DNA from: Rhizobium subbaraonis
GTDB taxonomy: Bacteria > Pseudomonadota > Alphaproteobacteria > Rhizobiales > Rhizobiaceae
DNA: 64,000 nt
NCBI RefSeq assembly: GCF_900220975.1
Contig: NZ_OBQD01000004.1
Location: 121,234 to 185,233 of the forward strand
Direction: 5' to 3'
Part shown: positions 7,790 to 14,945 of the stretch, piece after piece
Layout: every line of letters starts with the position of its first letter
Position numbering within the stretch: the stretch's first letter is position 1
Position numbers and translations under genes: made by a program
The notes under the pieces: generated by a model
Told to the model about the DNA's origin: nothing
Seen by the model: the letters and a program-made list of their open reading frames with translations, nothing else
Databases searched by the model: none

Positions 7790-8635
7790 ATGACCTATCA
7801 TCACCTTGCTACCCGGTTCGGCCGCAACAGCCATCAGATCAGCGGGCGCGAAGCGCTCGACAATGAGGCGCTTTATCGGCATGTCCCGTCCATCTTCGCC
7901 CGCGAGGCCCATGACAGCCGGTCGGAGCGTTACGTCTATGTCCCCACCATCGACATCGTGGAGGGGCTGCGCCGGGAAGGATGGTTCCCGTTTTTCGCCG
8001 TGCAGTCGGTTCCGCGCGACGGCAGCCGCCACGGCCACGCCAAGCATATGCTGCGCCTGCGCCGGGATGACGGCATCGGCAAGGAGGAGGCGGCGGAAGT
8101 CATCATCGTCAATTCGCACGACGGAACGAGCAGCTACCAGATGTTTGCGGGAATGCTCCGTTTCGTCTGCACCAACAGCCTTGTGGCGGGAGAGCGGTTC
8201 GATGACGTGCGCGTTCCCCACAAGGGCAATATCCAGCATGACATTATCGAAGGCGTCTATACCGTCGCGGAGGACTTCCCCCGGCTGATAGACGCCAGCG
8301 AAACCATGAAGGAAATCCAGCTTGGTGAAGATGAGCGCCGCGTTCTGGCCGAGGCCAGCCTTGTCGCCCGCTATGGCAAGGAAGAAAGCCCGATCCGCCC
8401 GGATCAGATCATCCAGCCGCGCCGCCGCGAGGATGCCGGACAAAACCTCTGGATGACCTACAACACCATTCAGGAGAACATGATACGCGGCGGATTGCAC
8501 GGACAGCGGCGCAACGCCGAAGGCCGCATCCGTCGCAGCCAGACACGCCCCATCAACGGCATCGACCAGAACGTGACCCTTAATCGCGCCCTTTGGACGC
8601 TTGCCGAGGGGATGCAGCGCCTCAAGACCCGATGA
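7790..8635 (+). CDS. DUF932 phage/plasmid-type protein
   Basis: 281 residues from the ATG at 7790, after AAGGATCAAG; the open frame extends upstream only through the repeated leader. It starts MTYHHLATRFG and contains HAKHMLRLRR, YQMFAGMLRFVCTNSLV and HDIIEGVY, all typical of DUF932 proteins on plasmids and ICEs. The biochemical role is unknown. It shares its leader with the ParB-like gene and is followed by a terminator. Confidence 0.87.
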   Translation: MTYHHLATRFGRNSHQISGREALDNEALYRHVPSIFAREAHDSRSERYVYVPTIDIVEGLRREGWFPFFAVQSVPRDGSRHGHAKHMLRLRRDDGIGKEEAAEVIIVNSHDGTSSYQMFAGMLRFVCTNSLVAGERFDDVRVPHKGNIQHDIIEGVYTVAEDFPRLIDASETMKEIQLGEDERRVLAEASLVARYGKEESPIRPDQIIQPRRREDAGQNLWMTYNTIQENMIRGGLHGQRRNAEGRIRRSQTRPINGIDQNVTLNRALWTLAEGMQRLKTR

Positions 8636-8640
8636 CCGCC

Positions 8641-8678
8641 AAACCGTAGAGCCGGAAAACCGGCTCTACGGTTTTCCG
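8641..8678 (+). terminator. Rho-independent terminator after DUF932
   Basis: A perfect 15-bp stem, AAACCGTAGAGCCGG / CCGGCTCTACGGTTT, with an AAAA loop, then a short T run. It lies five bases after the DUF932 stop. Up to 8938 I see no further gene, only the leader of the next ORF. Confidence 0.85.
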
Positions 8679-8938
8679 GCTTTTAGGTTCCTAGATTTTT
8701 GCGCCGATCCGGCGCAGCGGATCGGCGGCGCGGCCATACCCGAAACACGGCCGCCGCTCGCCGGGCTATGCCCGGCTCGCGAATCCAGATAAGCACGTTT
8801 AAGACAAAAATAACCAAATAATATATCGAGTTACTGACACCAGTTATATGTTTGGTGCAGCTACAGCCGCTTCCCGAAATCCCGCAGGCTTCCAGTTCGG
8901 GTCTCTCTTGGACGGCCCCGAAATTCGGAGGTAGCGCC

Positions 8939-9154
8939 ATGCTTAGCATCGACTGGCGTGCTCCGGCGGCTTACGCGCACACCAAGTCTCTACCTGCCGC
9001 CGGTTTCGCCTGGGAATATCTTCGTCGCAACGACGAATATCGTCATGATTTCCAGATCATCACCCTGACCGGACGGCTCGGTGAAAGGCAATTGGAGCGC
9101 TTCGCGCAGCGCTGGGGGTTGCGATTTCCCAAGCGACCCCGACGCATCGCCTGA
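8939..9154 (+). CDS. FseA-like activator, N-terminal (DUF6499) part
   Basis: 71 residues from the ATG at 8939, with CGGAGG upstream. The sequence MLSIDWRAPAAYAHTKSLPA...FAWEYLRRNDEYR is the DUF6499 domain. Its 3' end overlaps an open +1 frame that encodes DUF2285. In ICEMlSym(R7A), FseA, the activator of excision, is made by +1 ribosomal frameshifting between two such ORFs. Here the junction is seen at UUU-CCC-A (9125-9131). Without shifting, the frame ends RFPKRPRRIA. Function by homology: transcriptional activator of excision genes. Confidence 0.8.
   Translation: MLSIDWRAPAAYAHTKSLPAAGFAWEYLRRNDEYRHDFQIITLTGRLGERQLERFAQRWGLRFPKRPRRIA
9125..9134 (+). other. Candidate +1 programmed frameshift site
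   Basis: The zero-frame codons are TTT CCC AAG (Phe-Pro-Lys). Slipping one base after CCC gives AGC GAC CCC GAC (Ser-Asp-Pro-Asp) and continues SPDRQPPFWSP, which resembles the linker of single-ORF DUF6499-DUF2285 proteins as I remember them. CCC followed by A is a plausible +1 slip for a proline tRNA. Confidence 0.65.
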
Positions 9155-9722
9155 TCGCCAGCCCCCATTTTGGTCTCCGCGCCTTCAGCCGCAGGCGGTC
9201 ATGCTGTCGCCTGTTGAACAGGAGGCCGCGGAAACCGAGCTGCTGGTCGCTCTCGCCCATCTCGATGGTCTCGATCTGCGCCGCGCGGCCGATGGCTGGC
9301 ATGGCGTCTGGCAGGTCGGCGACATCGCACACCAATTCTGGCTGCCGGACGCGGTGCCTGACGCCGCAGCCTTCTATGCCGTGACCTTGCCGATGGATTC
9401 GTTTCTGGAGCTTCGCGTCCATGCGGCGCGTCGCCTCTGGCGATCCCTGACGCGGCGCTCGCCGGGGCCGCCCATCGGCATTCTGCCCGAACAGCTCCGG
9501 CAATGGCACATCCTGTCCCTGCGCGCGCTGGATGCGCGACTGCGCGGCGAGAGTTACCGCACCATTGCTGAAGTCCTGCTTGGATTTCAGGGAACGAAAG
9601 AGGATTTCGAGGGCGACCCAAGCAAGAACAAGGCTCGCCGCCTGGTCGCGCACGGCGTCAGGATGATGCGGGGCGGGTATCGGATGCTGCTTCACTACCC
9701 AATCAAGCCTGACAAGCGTTGA
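9132..9722 (+). CDS. FseA-like activator, C-terminal (DUF2285) part
   Basis: This part lies in the +1 frame relative to 8939; the frame is open from 9081. If translated alone it could start at the ATG at 9201 (MLSPVEQEAAETELL). The DUF2285 helix-turn-helix core is visible: ILPEQLRQWHILSLRALDAR, SYRTIAEVLLG, KNKARRLVAHG. DUF2285 domains bind DNA or partner proteins in ICE transfer control. The fused product would be about 260 residues. There is no good ribosome-binding site before 9201, which favours frameshift expression. Confidence 0.8.
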   Translation, partial: SDPDASPDRQPPFWSPRLQPQAVMLSPVEQEAAETELLVALAHLDGLDLRRAADGWHGVWQVGDIAHQFWLPDAVPDAAAFYAVTLPMDSFLELRVHAARRLWRSLTRRSPGPPIGILPEQLRQWHILSLRALDARLRGESYRTIAEVLLGFQGTKEDFEGDPSKNKARRLVAHGVRMMRGGYRMLLHYPIKPDKR

Positions 9723-9814
9723 GGGGCAATCAAACGCAAACTGCTGCAAGCCATGTCGCGCGCTTTCTGACTCCCAAACAGGGAGCGCGGCGGCCCGGAA
9801 TCCTCGCCGCGAAG

Positions 9815-9867
9815 TGTCGTAAATATCTGTCGCAAAACCTCGACTTTTGCACGAGACATTTGCGACA
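9815..9867. repeat. Imperfect inverted repeat at the left edge of the biotin cargo
   Basis: Two 23-base arms (9815-9837 and 9845-9867) with 18 of 23 complementary positions surround a 7-base spacer. A nested register gives perfect 10-bp arms, CTGTCGCAAA (9827-9836) and TTTGCGACAG (9859-9868). The arm-spacer-arm geometry resembles a site-specific recombination core site. Related blocks GTCGCAAAAC and GCGACAGG recur at 12206-12234. Confidence 0.55.
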
Positions 9868-9912
9868 GGTTTTTCCCTGTAAATTCAGCGCTGGCCTGTC
9901 CTGATGCGAAAA

Positions 9913-10789
9913 TCAGGATTTTCGCGACAACCGCACACCCTGCACCATGGAAACACCCGCTAGCGTGACGACGAAGCCGGCGAGCTGCGCGGCGGTCAGC
10001 GTCTCACCAAAGAAGACATAGGCTTGCAGGGCCGCAGCGGGCGGCACCAGCAGCATAAGCGCCGTGATCCGGGTCACGTCGCCATGCCGGATCATCCAGA
10101 CGAACAGGGCCGTGCCGCCGAGGGAGAGCGCACCCGCCGACCAGATCAGGGCGAACCAGAGCGCCGGTGCGTTGTCCCATTGCAAGGTGCCAACTGTGAT
10201 CGCGAGCGTCCCGGCCACGATGGCAGCGCCAAGATGCTGGACCGCGCCGGCCGCGCGTAGATCGGCGGTCGCCAGCGACGACTTTTGCACCATCGTCCCG
10301 ACCGTCAGGGCAAGGATGCTGAACAGCCCGAGCGCGATGGGAAGCGCCGGCAGCCCCTCGATGCCGACACCGGCCAGACGTGGCGACAGCACGAGCGCAA
10401 CGCCCGCAAAGCCGATCACCAGTCCCAACACCGTCCTACGACTGATAGGACCGCGCAGGATGAGGACGACAATCAAGGCGGTGAACAGCGGTTGCAGCGC
10501 GCCGATGAGCGCCATCACGCCAGCCGCGAGGCCGTTGGCGACCGCCCACCAGCTCGCCCCGAGATAGACGCCGTTCATCACCATGCCGGCAAGAAGATGC
10601 CCGACGAACTGCTTACCTTTCCGGCCACGGCACATTGCGCACCAGAATGGTGAAGCCGACGACAGCGATCAGGAAGCGGAAGGTCAGGAACAGATTCGGG
10701 TCTGCATGGGGCGCGACGGCGCGCGCGGCAATGAAGCCGGTCGACCAGATCAGGATGAGAAGTGCAGGAGCGCCAACGGCTTGCAGCAT
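9913..10789 (-). pseudogene. Frameshifted DMT/EamA-family transporter
   Basis: Two frames together form one EamA transporter. The N-terminal frame (ATG at 10789, AVGAPALLILIWSTGFIAAR...) stops at 10613 after NVPWPER. The remainder lies in the next frame (10635-9913) beginning QFVGHLLAGMVMNGVYLGAS and has the second EamA repeat. A one-base indel around 10613-10635 explains the break. Members of this family export or import small metabolites; the E. coli biotin transporter YigM is of this type. The gene follows bioY, so a biotin-related role is possible but inferred. Confidence 0.75.
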
Positions 10790-10825
10790 AGGAGACGGCC
10801 CCGCATTGCGCGGGGCCGGATCGTC

Positions 10826-11401
10826 TTAGCGCATGACGCGCCGGATAGCCGGCACGAGCACCAGCGCCAGAACGATCTTGAGAATGTCACCGAGAATAAA
10901 CGGCGTCAGGCCAAACGCGATGCTCTTTTCCGCACCGAACAGGACAGCCAGCCAAGCGATGCCCGGCACATAGACGGCCACGGTCGCCAGCAGGATCGCG
11001 CCAAGGGCGGTCGGCAAGCGGTTCAGCGCGCCGCGTTCGGCAAAATAGCCTGCGACGACAGCGGCAAGGAAGAATCCGAGCAGATAGCCGCCGGTCGGTC
11101 CCGCCATGTAGGCAATGCCCGCCCCGCTCTGGAAAACAGGCAGGCCGAGAGCACCTTCGACAATGTAGGCAAGAATGGTCGCCCCGCCGAGCCGAGCGCC
11201 GTAGGCCATGCCGATGACGATGGCGACGAAACTCTGCATGGAGAGCTTTACCGGCCAGAACGGCACCTGAATATGAGCGGCGATCGCCATAAGGGCACTG
11301 CCGATCAGGATGAGGGCAGCGGCGCGCGCCATGCTGTTGCCAGCGGTTTGCGGCCAGAGGCGGCCGATGAGGGTTGGTTGTGCGGCGGATAGGACGGTCA
11401 T
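10826..11401 (-). CDS. bioY: BioY, biotin ECF transporter S component
   Basis: 191 residues, about six membrane helices. Family marks include IQVPFWPVKLSMQSFVAIVIG and GLPVFQSGAGIAYMAGPTGGYLLGF. BioY captures biotin in the membrane; it can work with the BioMN energising module or, at lower efficiency, alone. No bioM/bioN genes are in the window. AAGGAG precedes the ATG at 11401. A BioR box lies upstream, so expression is probably repressed when biotin is ample. Confidence 0.93.
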   Translation of the reverse strand: MTVLSAAQPTLIGRLWPQTAGNSMARAAALILIGSALMAIAAHIQVPFWPVKLSMQSFVAIVIGMAYGARLGGATILAYIVEGALGLPVFQSGAGIAYMAGPTGGYLLGFFLAAVVAGYFAERGALNRLPTALGAILLATVAVYVPGIAWLAVLFGAEKSIAFGLTPFILGDILKIVLALVLVPAIRRVMR

Positions 11402-11419
11402 GGGCGCTCCTTTGCGATA

Positions 11420-11429
11420 TTATCTATAA
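11420..11429. promoter_or_regulatory. BioR box upstream of bioY
   Basis: TTATCTATAA, the known alphaproteobacterial BioR recognition palindrome, 19 bases upstream of the bioY start. Its reverse complement occurs before the regulator gene itself. Confidence 0.85.
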
Positions 11430-11498
11430 TTTCTAGATTCTATCGCTAATTAGTCCACGGAATTGATGACAAGGCAAGAGCCGACCCACACGGCAGCG

Positions 11499-12155
11499 TC
11501 AGCGCGCCCCCGTTGCCGGCAAGGATGGCGATGGTCCCGGCTTCTTTCCTACCCATTGGACATGGCGGGCCAGCACCGAGGCGGCAGCTTCTACCTGCCC
11601 CGCCCGCAACGCATCGAGGATGGCCCGATGATCGCGGTCGGTCGGCGCTTCCCATTCCGCCCGCCAGCCGGAGAACAGAAAGCGGGCGCTGGCCGTATGC
11701 AGATCGTCAATCGCCTTCAGGAGTCGGGGCATGGCGCAAGGCGTCAGGATCAGCCGATGAAAGGCGCGGTTTGCTTCTTCCCACGCCTGCACGTCGCCGG
11801 CCTTGTCGCCCGCCCTGGTGGCGTCCTCGGCCTGATCCAGTATCGCCTTGGTCAGATGCGGCGCGGCATGGCGCAAAGCGAGCACCTCAAGGGCGGCGCG
11901 CATCTCCGCCACTTCCTTGATTTCATCCATGCTGAAACCGGCGACCCGAACGCCCCGGCGTGGCGCGCTGACCACCAGCCCCTGCGATTCCAGACGCCGG
12001 AACGCCTCGCGCACCGGCACATGGCTCGCGCCAAATTCTTCGGCAATATGATCCTGGCCCAGCCGGGAACCCGGTTCGAGCGCGCCCGAAATGATGCGCT
12101 CGGCAAGCGCCTTGCTGATCCGCACCGCGATTGTGTCGTCTTTAGCGTCTGTCAT
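11499..12155 (-). CDS. bioR: BioR, GntR-family biotin regulator
   Basis: 218 residues. An N-terminal GntR winged helix (RISKALAERIISGALEPGSR, then FGASHVPVREAFRRLESQGL) is followed by an FCD ligand-binding domain. The sequence alone only says FadR-subfamily GntR. The assignment to BioR rests on exact BioR boxes before this gene and before bioY, and on its place directly upstream of bioY. It should repress biotin uptake genes and itself. The start ATG at 12155 lies three bases from its own BioR box. Confidence 0.85.
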   Translation of the reverse strand: MTDAKDDTIAVRISKALAERIISGALEPGSRLGQDHIAEEFGASHVPVREAFRRLESQGLVVSAPRRGVRVAGFSMDEIKEVAEMRAALEVLALRHAAPHLTKAILDQAEDATRAGDKAGDVQAWEEANRAFHRLILTPCAMPRLLKAIDDLHTASARFLFSGWRAEWEAPTDRDHRAILDALRAGQVEAAASVLARHVQWVGKKPGPSPSLPATGAR

Positions 12156-12158
12156 GAA

Positions 12159-12168
12159 TTATAGATAA
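12159..12168. promoter_or_regulatory. BioR box overlapping the bioR start region
   Basis: TTATAGATAA, the reverse complement of the bioY box, located three bases upstream of the bioR start codon. The position implies autorepression by blocking transcription or early initiation. Confidence 0.85.
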
Positions 12169-12205
12169 TTCCGACACCGCCAGCCGTCGAGCGGCTAAAT
12201 ACTGC

Positions 12206-12234
12206 GTCGCAAAACTCCCAAAACCCGCGACAGG
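12206..12234. repeat. Partner of the 9829-9869 repeat at the right edge of the biotin cargo
   Basis: Contains GTCGCAAAAC (12206-12215) and GCGACAGG (12227-12234) in the same order and orientation as 9829-9838 and 9862-9869. The two sites bracket the DMT-bioY-bioR block. Confidence 0.5.
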
Positions 12235-12260
12235 AAGCGAGATGAATACAGCCGTCATCT

Positions 12261-12554
12261 TCAGGCTTTGTTCGCAGCCGCCTGTTCGAGTATCCGCTTG
12301 TAGCCTTCGCGTGAAAGCCACTGCGCGCGTTCGAGGTGGCTTTGCCAGCATCGATAGGTCCGCAGTTCTTCAAAGCTCGGATCACGGTGCAGTACGATCT
12401 GCGCCACTTCCTTCCAGTCCGCATCTTCGGCCTTGGCGTCGAGAAGGCGCATATAGGTCACGAAATGCCGCTCGTCATAGGTGGTGATCTCGTCTCCTGT
12501 CGGCGCGATGTCATCCACATCGGGATCAAGTTCGACCGGAACCCGCATCGTCAT
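12261..12554 (-). CDS. Short DUF2285 protein, QseM-like candidate antiactivator
   Basis: 97 residues; the ATG at 12548 (two codons later) is equally good. The sequence DERHFVTYMRLLDAKAEDADWKEVAQIVL...CWQSHLERAQWLSREGYKRIL matches the short single-domain DUF2285 proteins found beside ICE control genes. In ICEMlSym(R7A), QseM is a short DUF2285 protein that inhibits FseA and TraR. Here it is convergent with the FseA-like gene once the biotin cargo is ignored. Antiactivator function is inference; no luxR/luxI-type genes are in the window. Confidence 0.75.
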   Translation of the reverse strand: MTMRVPVELDPDVDDIAPTGDEITTYDERHFVTYMRLLDAKAEDADWKEVAQIVLHRDPSFEELRTYRCWQSHLERAQWLSREGYKRILEQAAANKA

Positions 12555-12624
12555 TCCCCTTCATCCTGGGAGAGCGATGGCTTGCGGTGCGCCCCCGCAA
12601 ACAAAACTCTCTGACTCCTGGTGA

Positions 12625-12788
12625 TCGGGGAGTTAGTAACCGTGTTGGACGGCCCCATGGCCTTTAGCTGGAAAGCCTGTTGCATACGCCACAGGCTCCC
12701 CGACCATAGGGTCAAGGAGTGTGGTGCCGTCACGGCCGGCACCAACCGCCAACAGGGGTTACTACGCCCCAGAGCAGCGCGTCTGCTC
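12625..12788. other. Highly structured intergenic region, possible RNA element
   Basis: Part of the gene-free stretch 12555-13020. Complementary arms include TCGGGGAG 12625-12632 with CTCCCCGA 12696-12703, and TAGTAACC 12634-12641 with GGTTACTA 12757-12764. Local hairpins are AGCCTGT 12674-12680 / ACAGGCT 12691-12697, GGTGCCG 12723-12729 / CGGCACC 12737-12743 and GAGCAG 12772-12777 / CTGCTC 12783-12788. The first and third helices share two bases, so they compete at the edge. No known RNA family is recognised and the strand is undecided. Confidence 0.45.
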
Positions 12789-12897
12789 CGCCTGTATTCT
12801 TAGCCGAACCGCGCGCGAATGTCTTTGGCAATTCTGTGCGACAGGCATTGAACCGCTGAAATCTCTCGCCTTTTCCGGCTGACGATCACACGTCAGG

Positions 12898-12951
12898 GGG
12901 GTGCCGCCAGCGCATAGGCGCAACTGCGGCACGCTACAGGCCGCCGATCCC
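12898..12951 (+). promoter_or_regulatory. 54-bp conserved element, copy upstream of the AlpA/RepA operon
   Basis: Matches 54487-54540 at 46 of 54 positions by hand. The core is an inverted repeat, GTGCCGC...GCGGCAC, with an inner hairpin GCGC-ATAG-GCGC, then GCTACA, which may be part of a -10 box. Its end lies exactly 69 bases before the start codon at 13021, as in the other copy. It is likely an activator site or promoter shared by two ICE operons. Confidence 0.75.
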
Positions 12952-13020
12952 TCGCCATCGTCCGCCACAGCCCGCTGTCGCTGCGACAGCCGCCTGTCTG
13001 ACGAACCGGAGAGAGATTCC

Positions 13021-13293
13021 ATGGCCATCCGCCCCAATGCGGACCTGCCGCCGCGCTTGCTGCGCACAAAAGAAGCCGCGCGCTTCCTCGGCCTGTCCAT
13101 CCGCACCCTTGAGAAGCATCGCACCTATGGCACCGGTCCGACCTACCGCAAGGTCGGAGGCCGCGTCCTCTACGCCGTCCGCGATCTGGAGGCGTGGAGC
13201 GCGATCGGCACCCGCAAATCCACCAGCGACAAGAACGCCGGCACGGTCTTCGCCGCCCGCCCGCTGACGCCAAAAGAGCGGGACGAACTGTAA
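13021..13293 (+). CDS. AlpA/MerR-type helix-turn-helix protein, candidate excisionase (RdfS-like)
   Basis: 90 residues from the ATG at 13021, preceded by GGAGAGAG. The HTH_17-type motif is LLRTKEAARFLGLSIRTLEKHR, followed by GGRVLYAVRDLEAW. Proteins of this form act as excisionases/recombination directionality factors or regulators. In related ICEs the excisionase gene lies at this place before the replication/partition genes, and FseA activates it. The repA-like gene starts directly after the stop. Excisionase versus RepA regulator cannot be decided here. Confidence 0.8.
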   Translation: MAIRPNADLPPRLLRTKEAARFLGLSIRTLEKHRTYGTGPTYRKVGGRVLYAVRDLEAWSAIGTRKSTSDKNAGTVFAARPLTPKERDEL

Positions 13294-14346
13294 ATGCTGC
13301 GCGACGACGATCCCAGACCCGCGCCGCCGAACGAAGATAGCGAGCGCACTCGCCTGGACCCGTTCATCGTGGCGACCGGCGACGCCGCTCCGCGCGACCA
13401 GCGCGATTTGATGGAGCGGCCGTTCTTCTCGCTGGCGAAGCGACCGCGCACCACGCCGATCCTCTACCGGGCCGCCGATGTCGAGGTGCAGGTCTTCGCC
13501 ATGCCCGAACATGGCATGGCGACGATCTGGGATGCTGATGTGCTGATCTGGGCCGCAAGCCAGATCGTGGCGGCCGAGAACAACGGCATCGCCACGTCGC
13601 GGTTCTTCCGTTTCATGCCCTATCAGCTTTTGCGCTCGATCGGGCGAGCCACCGGAAACCGCGACTATCTGTTGCTCAAGGCCGCGCTGGCGCGCCTGCA
13701 GTCGACCGTCATCGCCACCACCATCCGTAACGGCAAGCATTGGCGGCGGCGGCAATTCTCATGGATCAACGAATGGGAGGAAATGACCACCCACTCCGGC
13801 CGGGTGGAGGGCATGGAGTTCGTCCTGCCCGAATGGTTCTACAACAGCGTCATCGACCGCTCGCTGGTCCTGACCATCGACCCGGCCTATTTCCGGCTGA
13901 CCGGCGGCATCGAGCGCTGGCTCTACCGCGTCGCCCGCAAGCACGCCGGACGCCAGCCTGAGGGCTGGGCGTTCGAGGTTTCCCACCTTCACAAGAAATC
14001 CGGCAGTGCGGCGCGGCCGTCCGATTTCGCGCTCGACCTGCGCCGGATTGCAGCCCGCCAATCGCTGCCCGGATACCTGCTCCAGAGTGAATGGGAAGAT
14101 GGGCGCGAACTGCTGCGGTTTCTGCCCGAAAATCTATCCACAGTGCCTGTGGATAACCATGTGAATCCTATCGGGACATTAGGCGCACGCAGTATCGGGA
14201 CATTAGGCGCAAATCTCGCGCCGGACTCTATAGAAGAATCTAACAAAGAATCTAACTCTTCTTCTTTGACGCGCGCGCACGCGATCCGTGGTGCCGGTGC
14301 CAGTGCCGATAGTCGTGCTGCTTCCAGCCGACGAGGTGCGCCATGA
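13294..14346 (+). CDS. RepA-type replication initiator
   Basis: 350 residues. The family is replication initiator protein A of IncP/IncW-like alphaproteobacterial elements: RPRTTPILYRAADVEVQVFAM, ATSRFFRFMPYQLLRSIGR, and winged-helix segments with RWLYRVARKHAG. It would bind iterons and allow the excised circle to replicate. Its own 3' end contains DnaA boxes and two 19-bp direct repeats (14134-14211), so the origin is probably intragenic. The stop overlaps the parA start (ATGA). The C-terminal 60 residues are low-complexity and follow the repeats. Confidence 0.85.
   Translation: MLRDDDPRPAPPNEDSERTRLDPFIVATGDAAPRDQRDLMERPFFSLAKRPRTTPILYRAADVEVQVFAMPEHGMATIWDADVLIWAASQIVAAENNGIATSRFFRFMPYQLLRSIGRATGNRDYLLLKAALARLQSTVIATTIRNGKHWRRRQFSWINEWEEMTTHSGRVEGMEFVLPEWFYNSVIDRSLVLTIDPAYFRLTGGIERWLYRVARKHAGRQPEGWAFEVSHLHKKSGSAARPSDFALDLRRIAARQSLPGYLLQSEWEDGRELLRFLPENLSTVPVDNHVNPIGTLGARSIGTLGANLAPDSIEESNKESNSSSLTRAHAIRGAGASADSRAASSRRGAP
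14134..14211. other. Candidate replication origin (oriV) inside repA
   Basis: Two opposed DnaA boxes, CTATCCACA (14134-14142) and TGTGGATAA (14148-14156), form a 21-bp palindrome. Two identical 19-bp direct repeats, TATCGGGACATTAGGCGCA, follow at 14169-14187 and 14193-14211, spaced by 24 bases. In the protein they encode the repeat IGTLGA. DnaA boxes next to iterons are the hallmark of iteron-type origins. Confidence 0.7.
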
Positions 14347-14945
14347 TCGTCGCGCTTCTCAACCAGAAGGGCGGCGTCGGCAAGACCACGCTGGCGCTGC
14401 ATCTCGCCGGAGCCTGGGCGCAGCGGGGTCAGCGCGTCATCCTGATCGACGCCGATCCGCAAGGCTCCGCGCTCGACTGGTCGCAGACGCGCAGCCATGA
14501 GGGCCTGCCAAGGCTGTTCAGCACCATCGGCCTGGCCCGTGACACCTTGCACCGGGAAGCCCCGGAACTGGTCCGTGACGCCGATCACGTCGTCATAGAC
14601 GGGCCACCCCGCGTCGCCGCTCTGATGCGCTCGGCGCTGCTCGCCGCCGACCTGGTGCTGATCCCGGTGCAGCCGTCCCCCTTCGACGGTTGGGCCTCGG
14701 CCGAGATGCTGGCGCTTCTGAAGGAGGCGCGCATCTACCGGCCCGACCTCGCCGCCCGTTTCGTGCTCAACCGTTGCGGCGCGCGCACCGTCATCGCCCG
14801 CGAGACGGCCGAGACGCTTGCCGACCACGACCCGCCCTTGCTCGCCACCGCCATCGGCCAGCGTGTCGTCTTCGCCGATGCTGCGCAGTCCGGCCGCCTC
14901 GCATCCGAGATCGACCGGCTGCGGGTCGGAGGGATCGAACCATGA
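14343..14945 (+). CDS. parA: ParA-family partition ATPase
   Basis: 200 residues. The deviant Walker A motif is KGGVGKTT (residues 9-16), followed by VILIDADPQGSALDW (Walker A') and VVIDGPPRV (Walker B). Short ParA/ParF proteins of this length act with a small ribbon-helix-helix partner; the next gene overlaps by four bases and is a candidate. The role is segregation of the excised or replicating ICE. Confidence 0.92.
   Translation: MIVALLNQKGGVGKTTLALHLAGAWAQRGQRVILIDADPQGSALDWSQTRSHEGLPRLFSTIGLARDTLHREAPELVRDADHVVIDGPPRVAALMRSALLAADLVLIPVQPSPFDGWASAEMLALLKEARIYRPDLAARFVLNRCGARTVIARETAETLADHDPPLLATAIGQRVVFADAAQSGRLASEIDRLRVGGIEP

Noticed and set aside
14169-14211. CRISPR-like direct repeats
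   Set aside because: Only two 19-bp repeats with a 5-base gap, inside repA and beside DnaA boxes; iterons explain them. No CRISPR array or cas gene was seen in the window.
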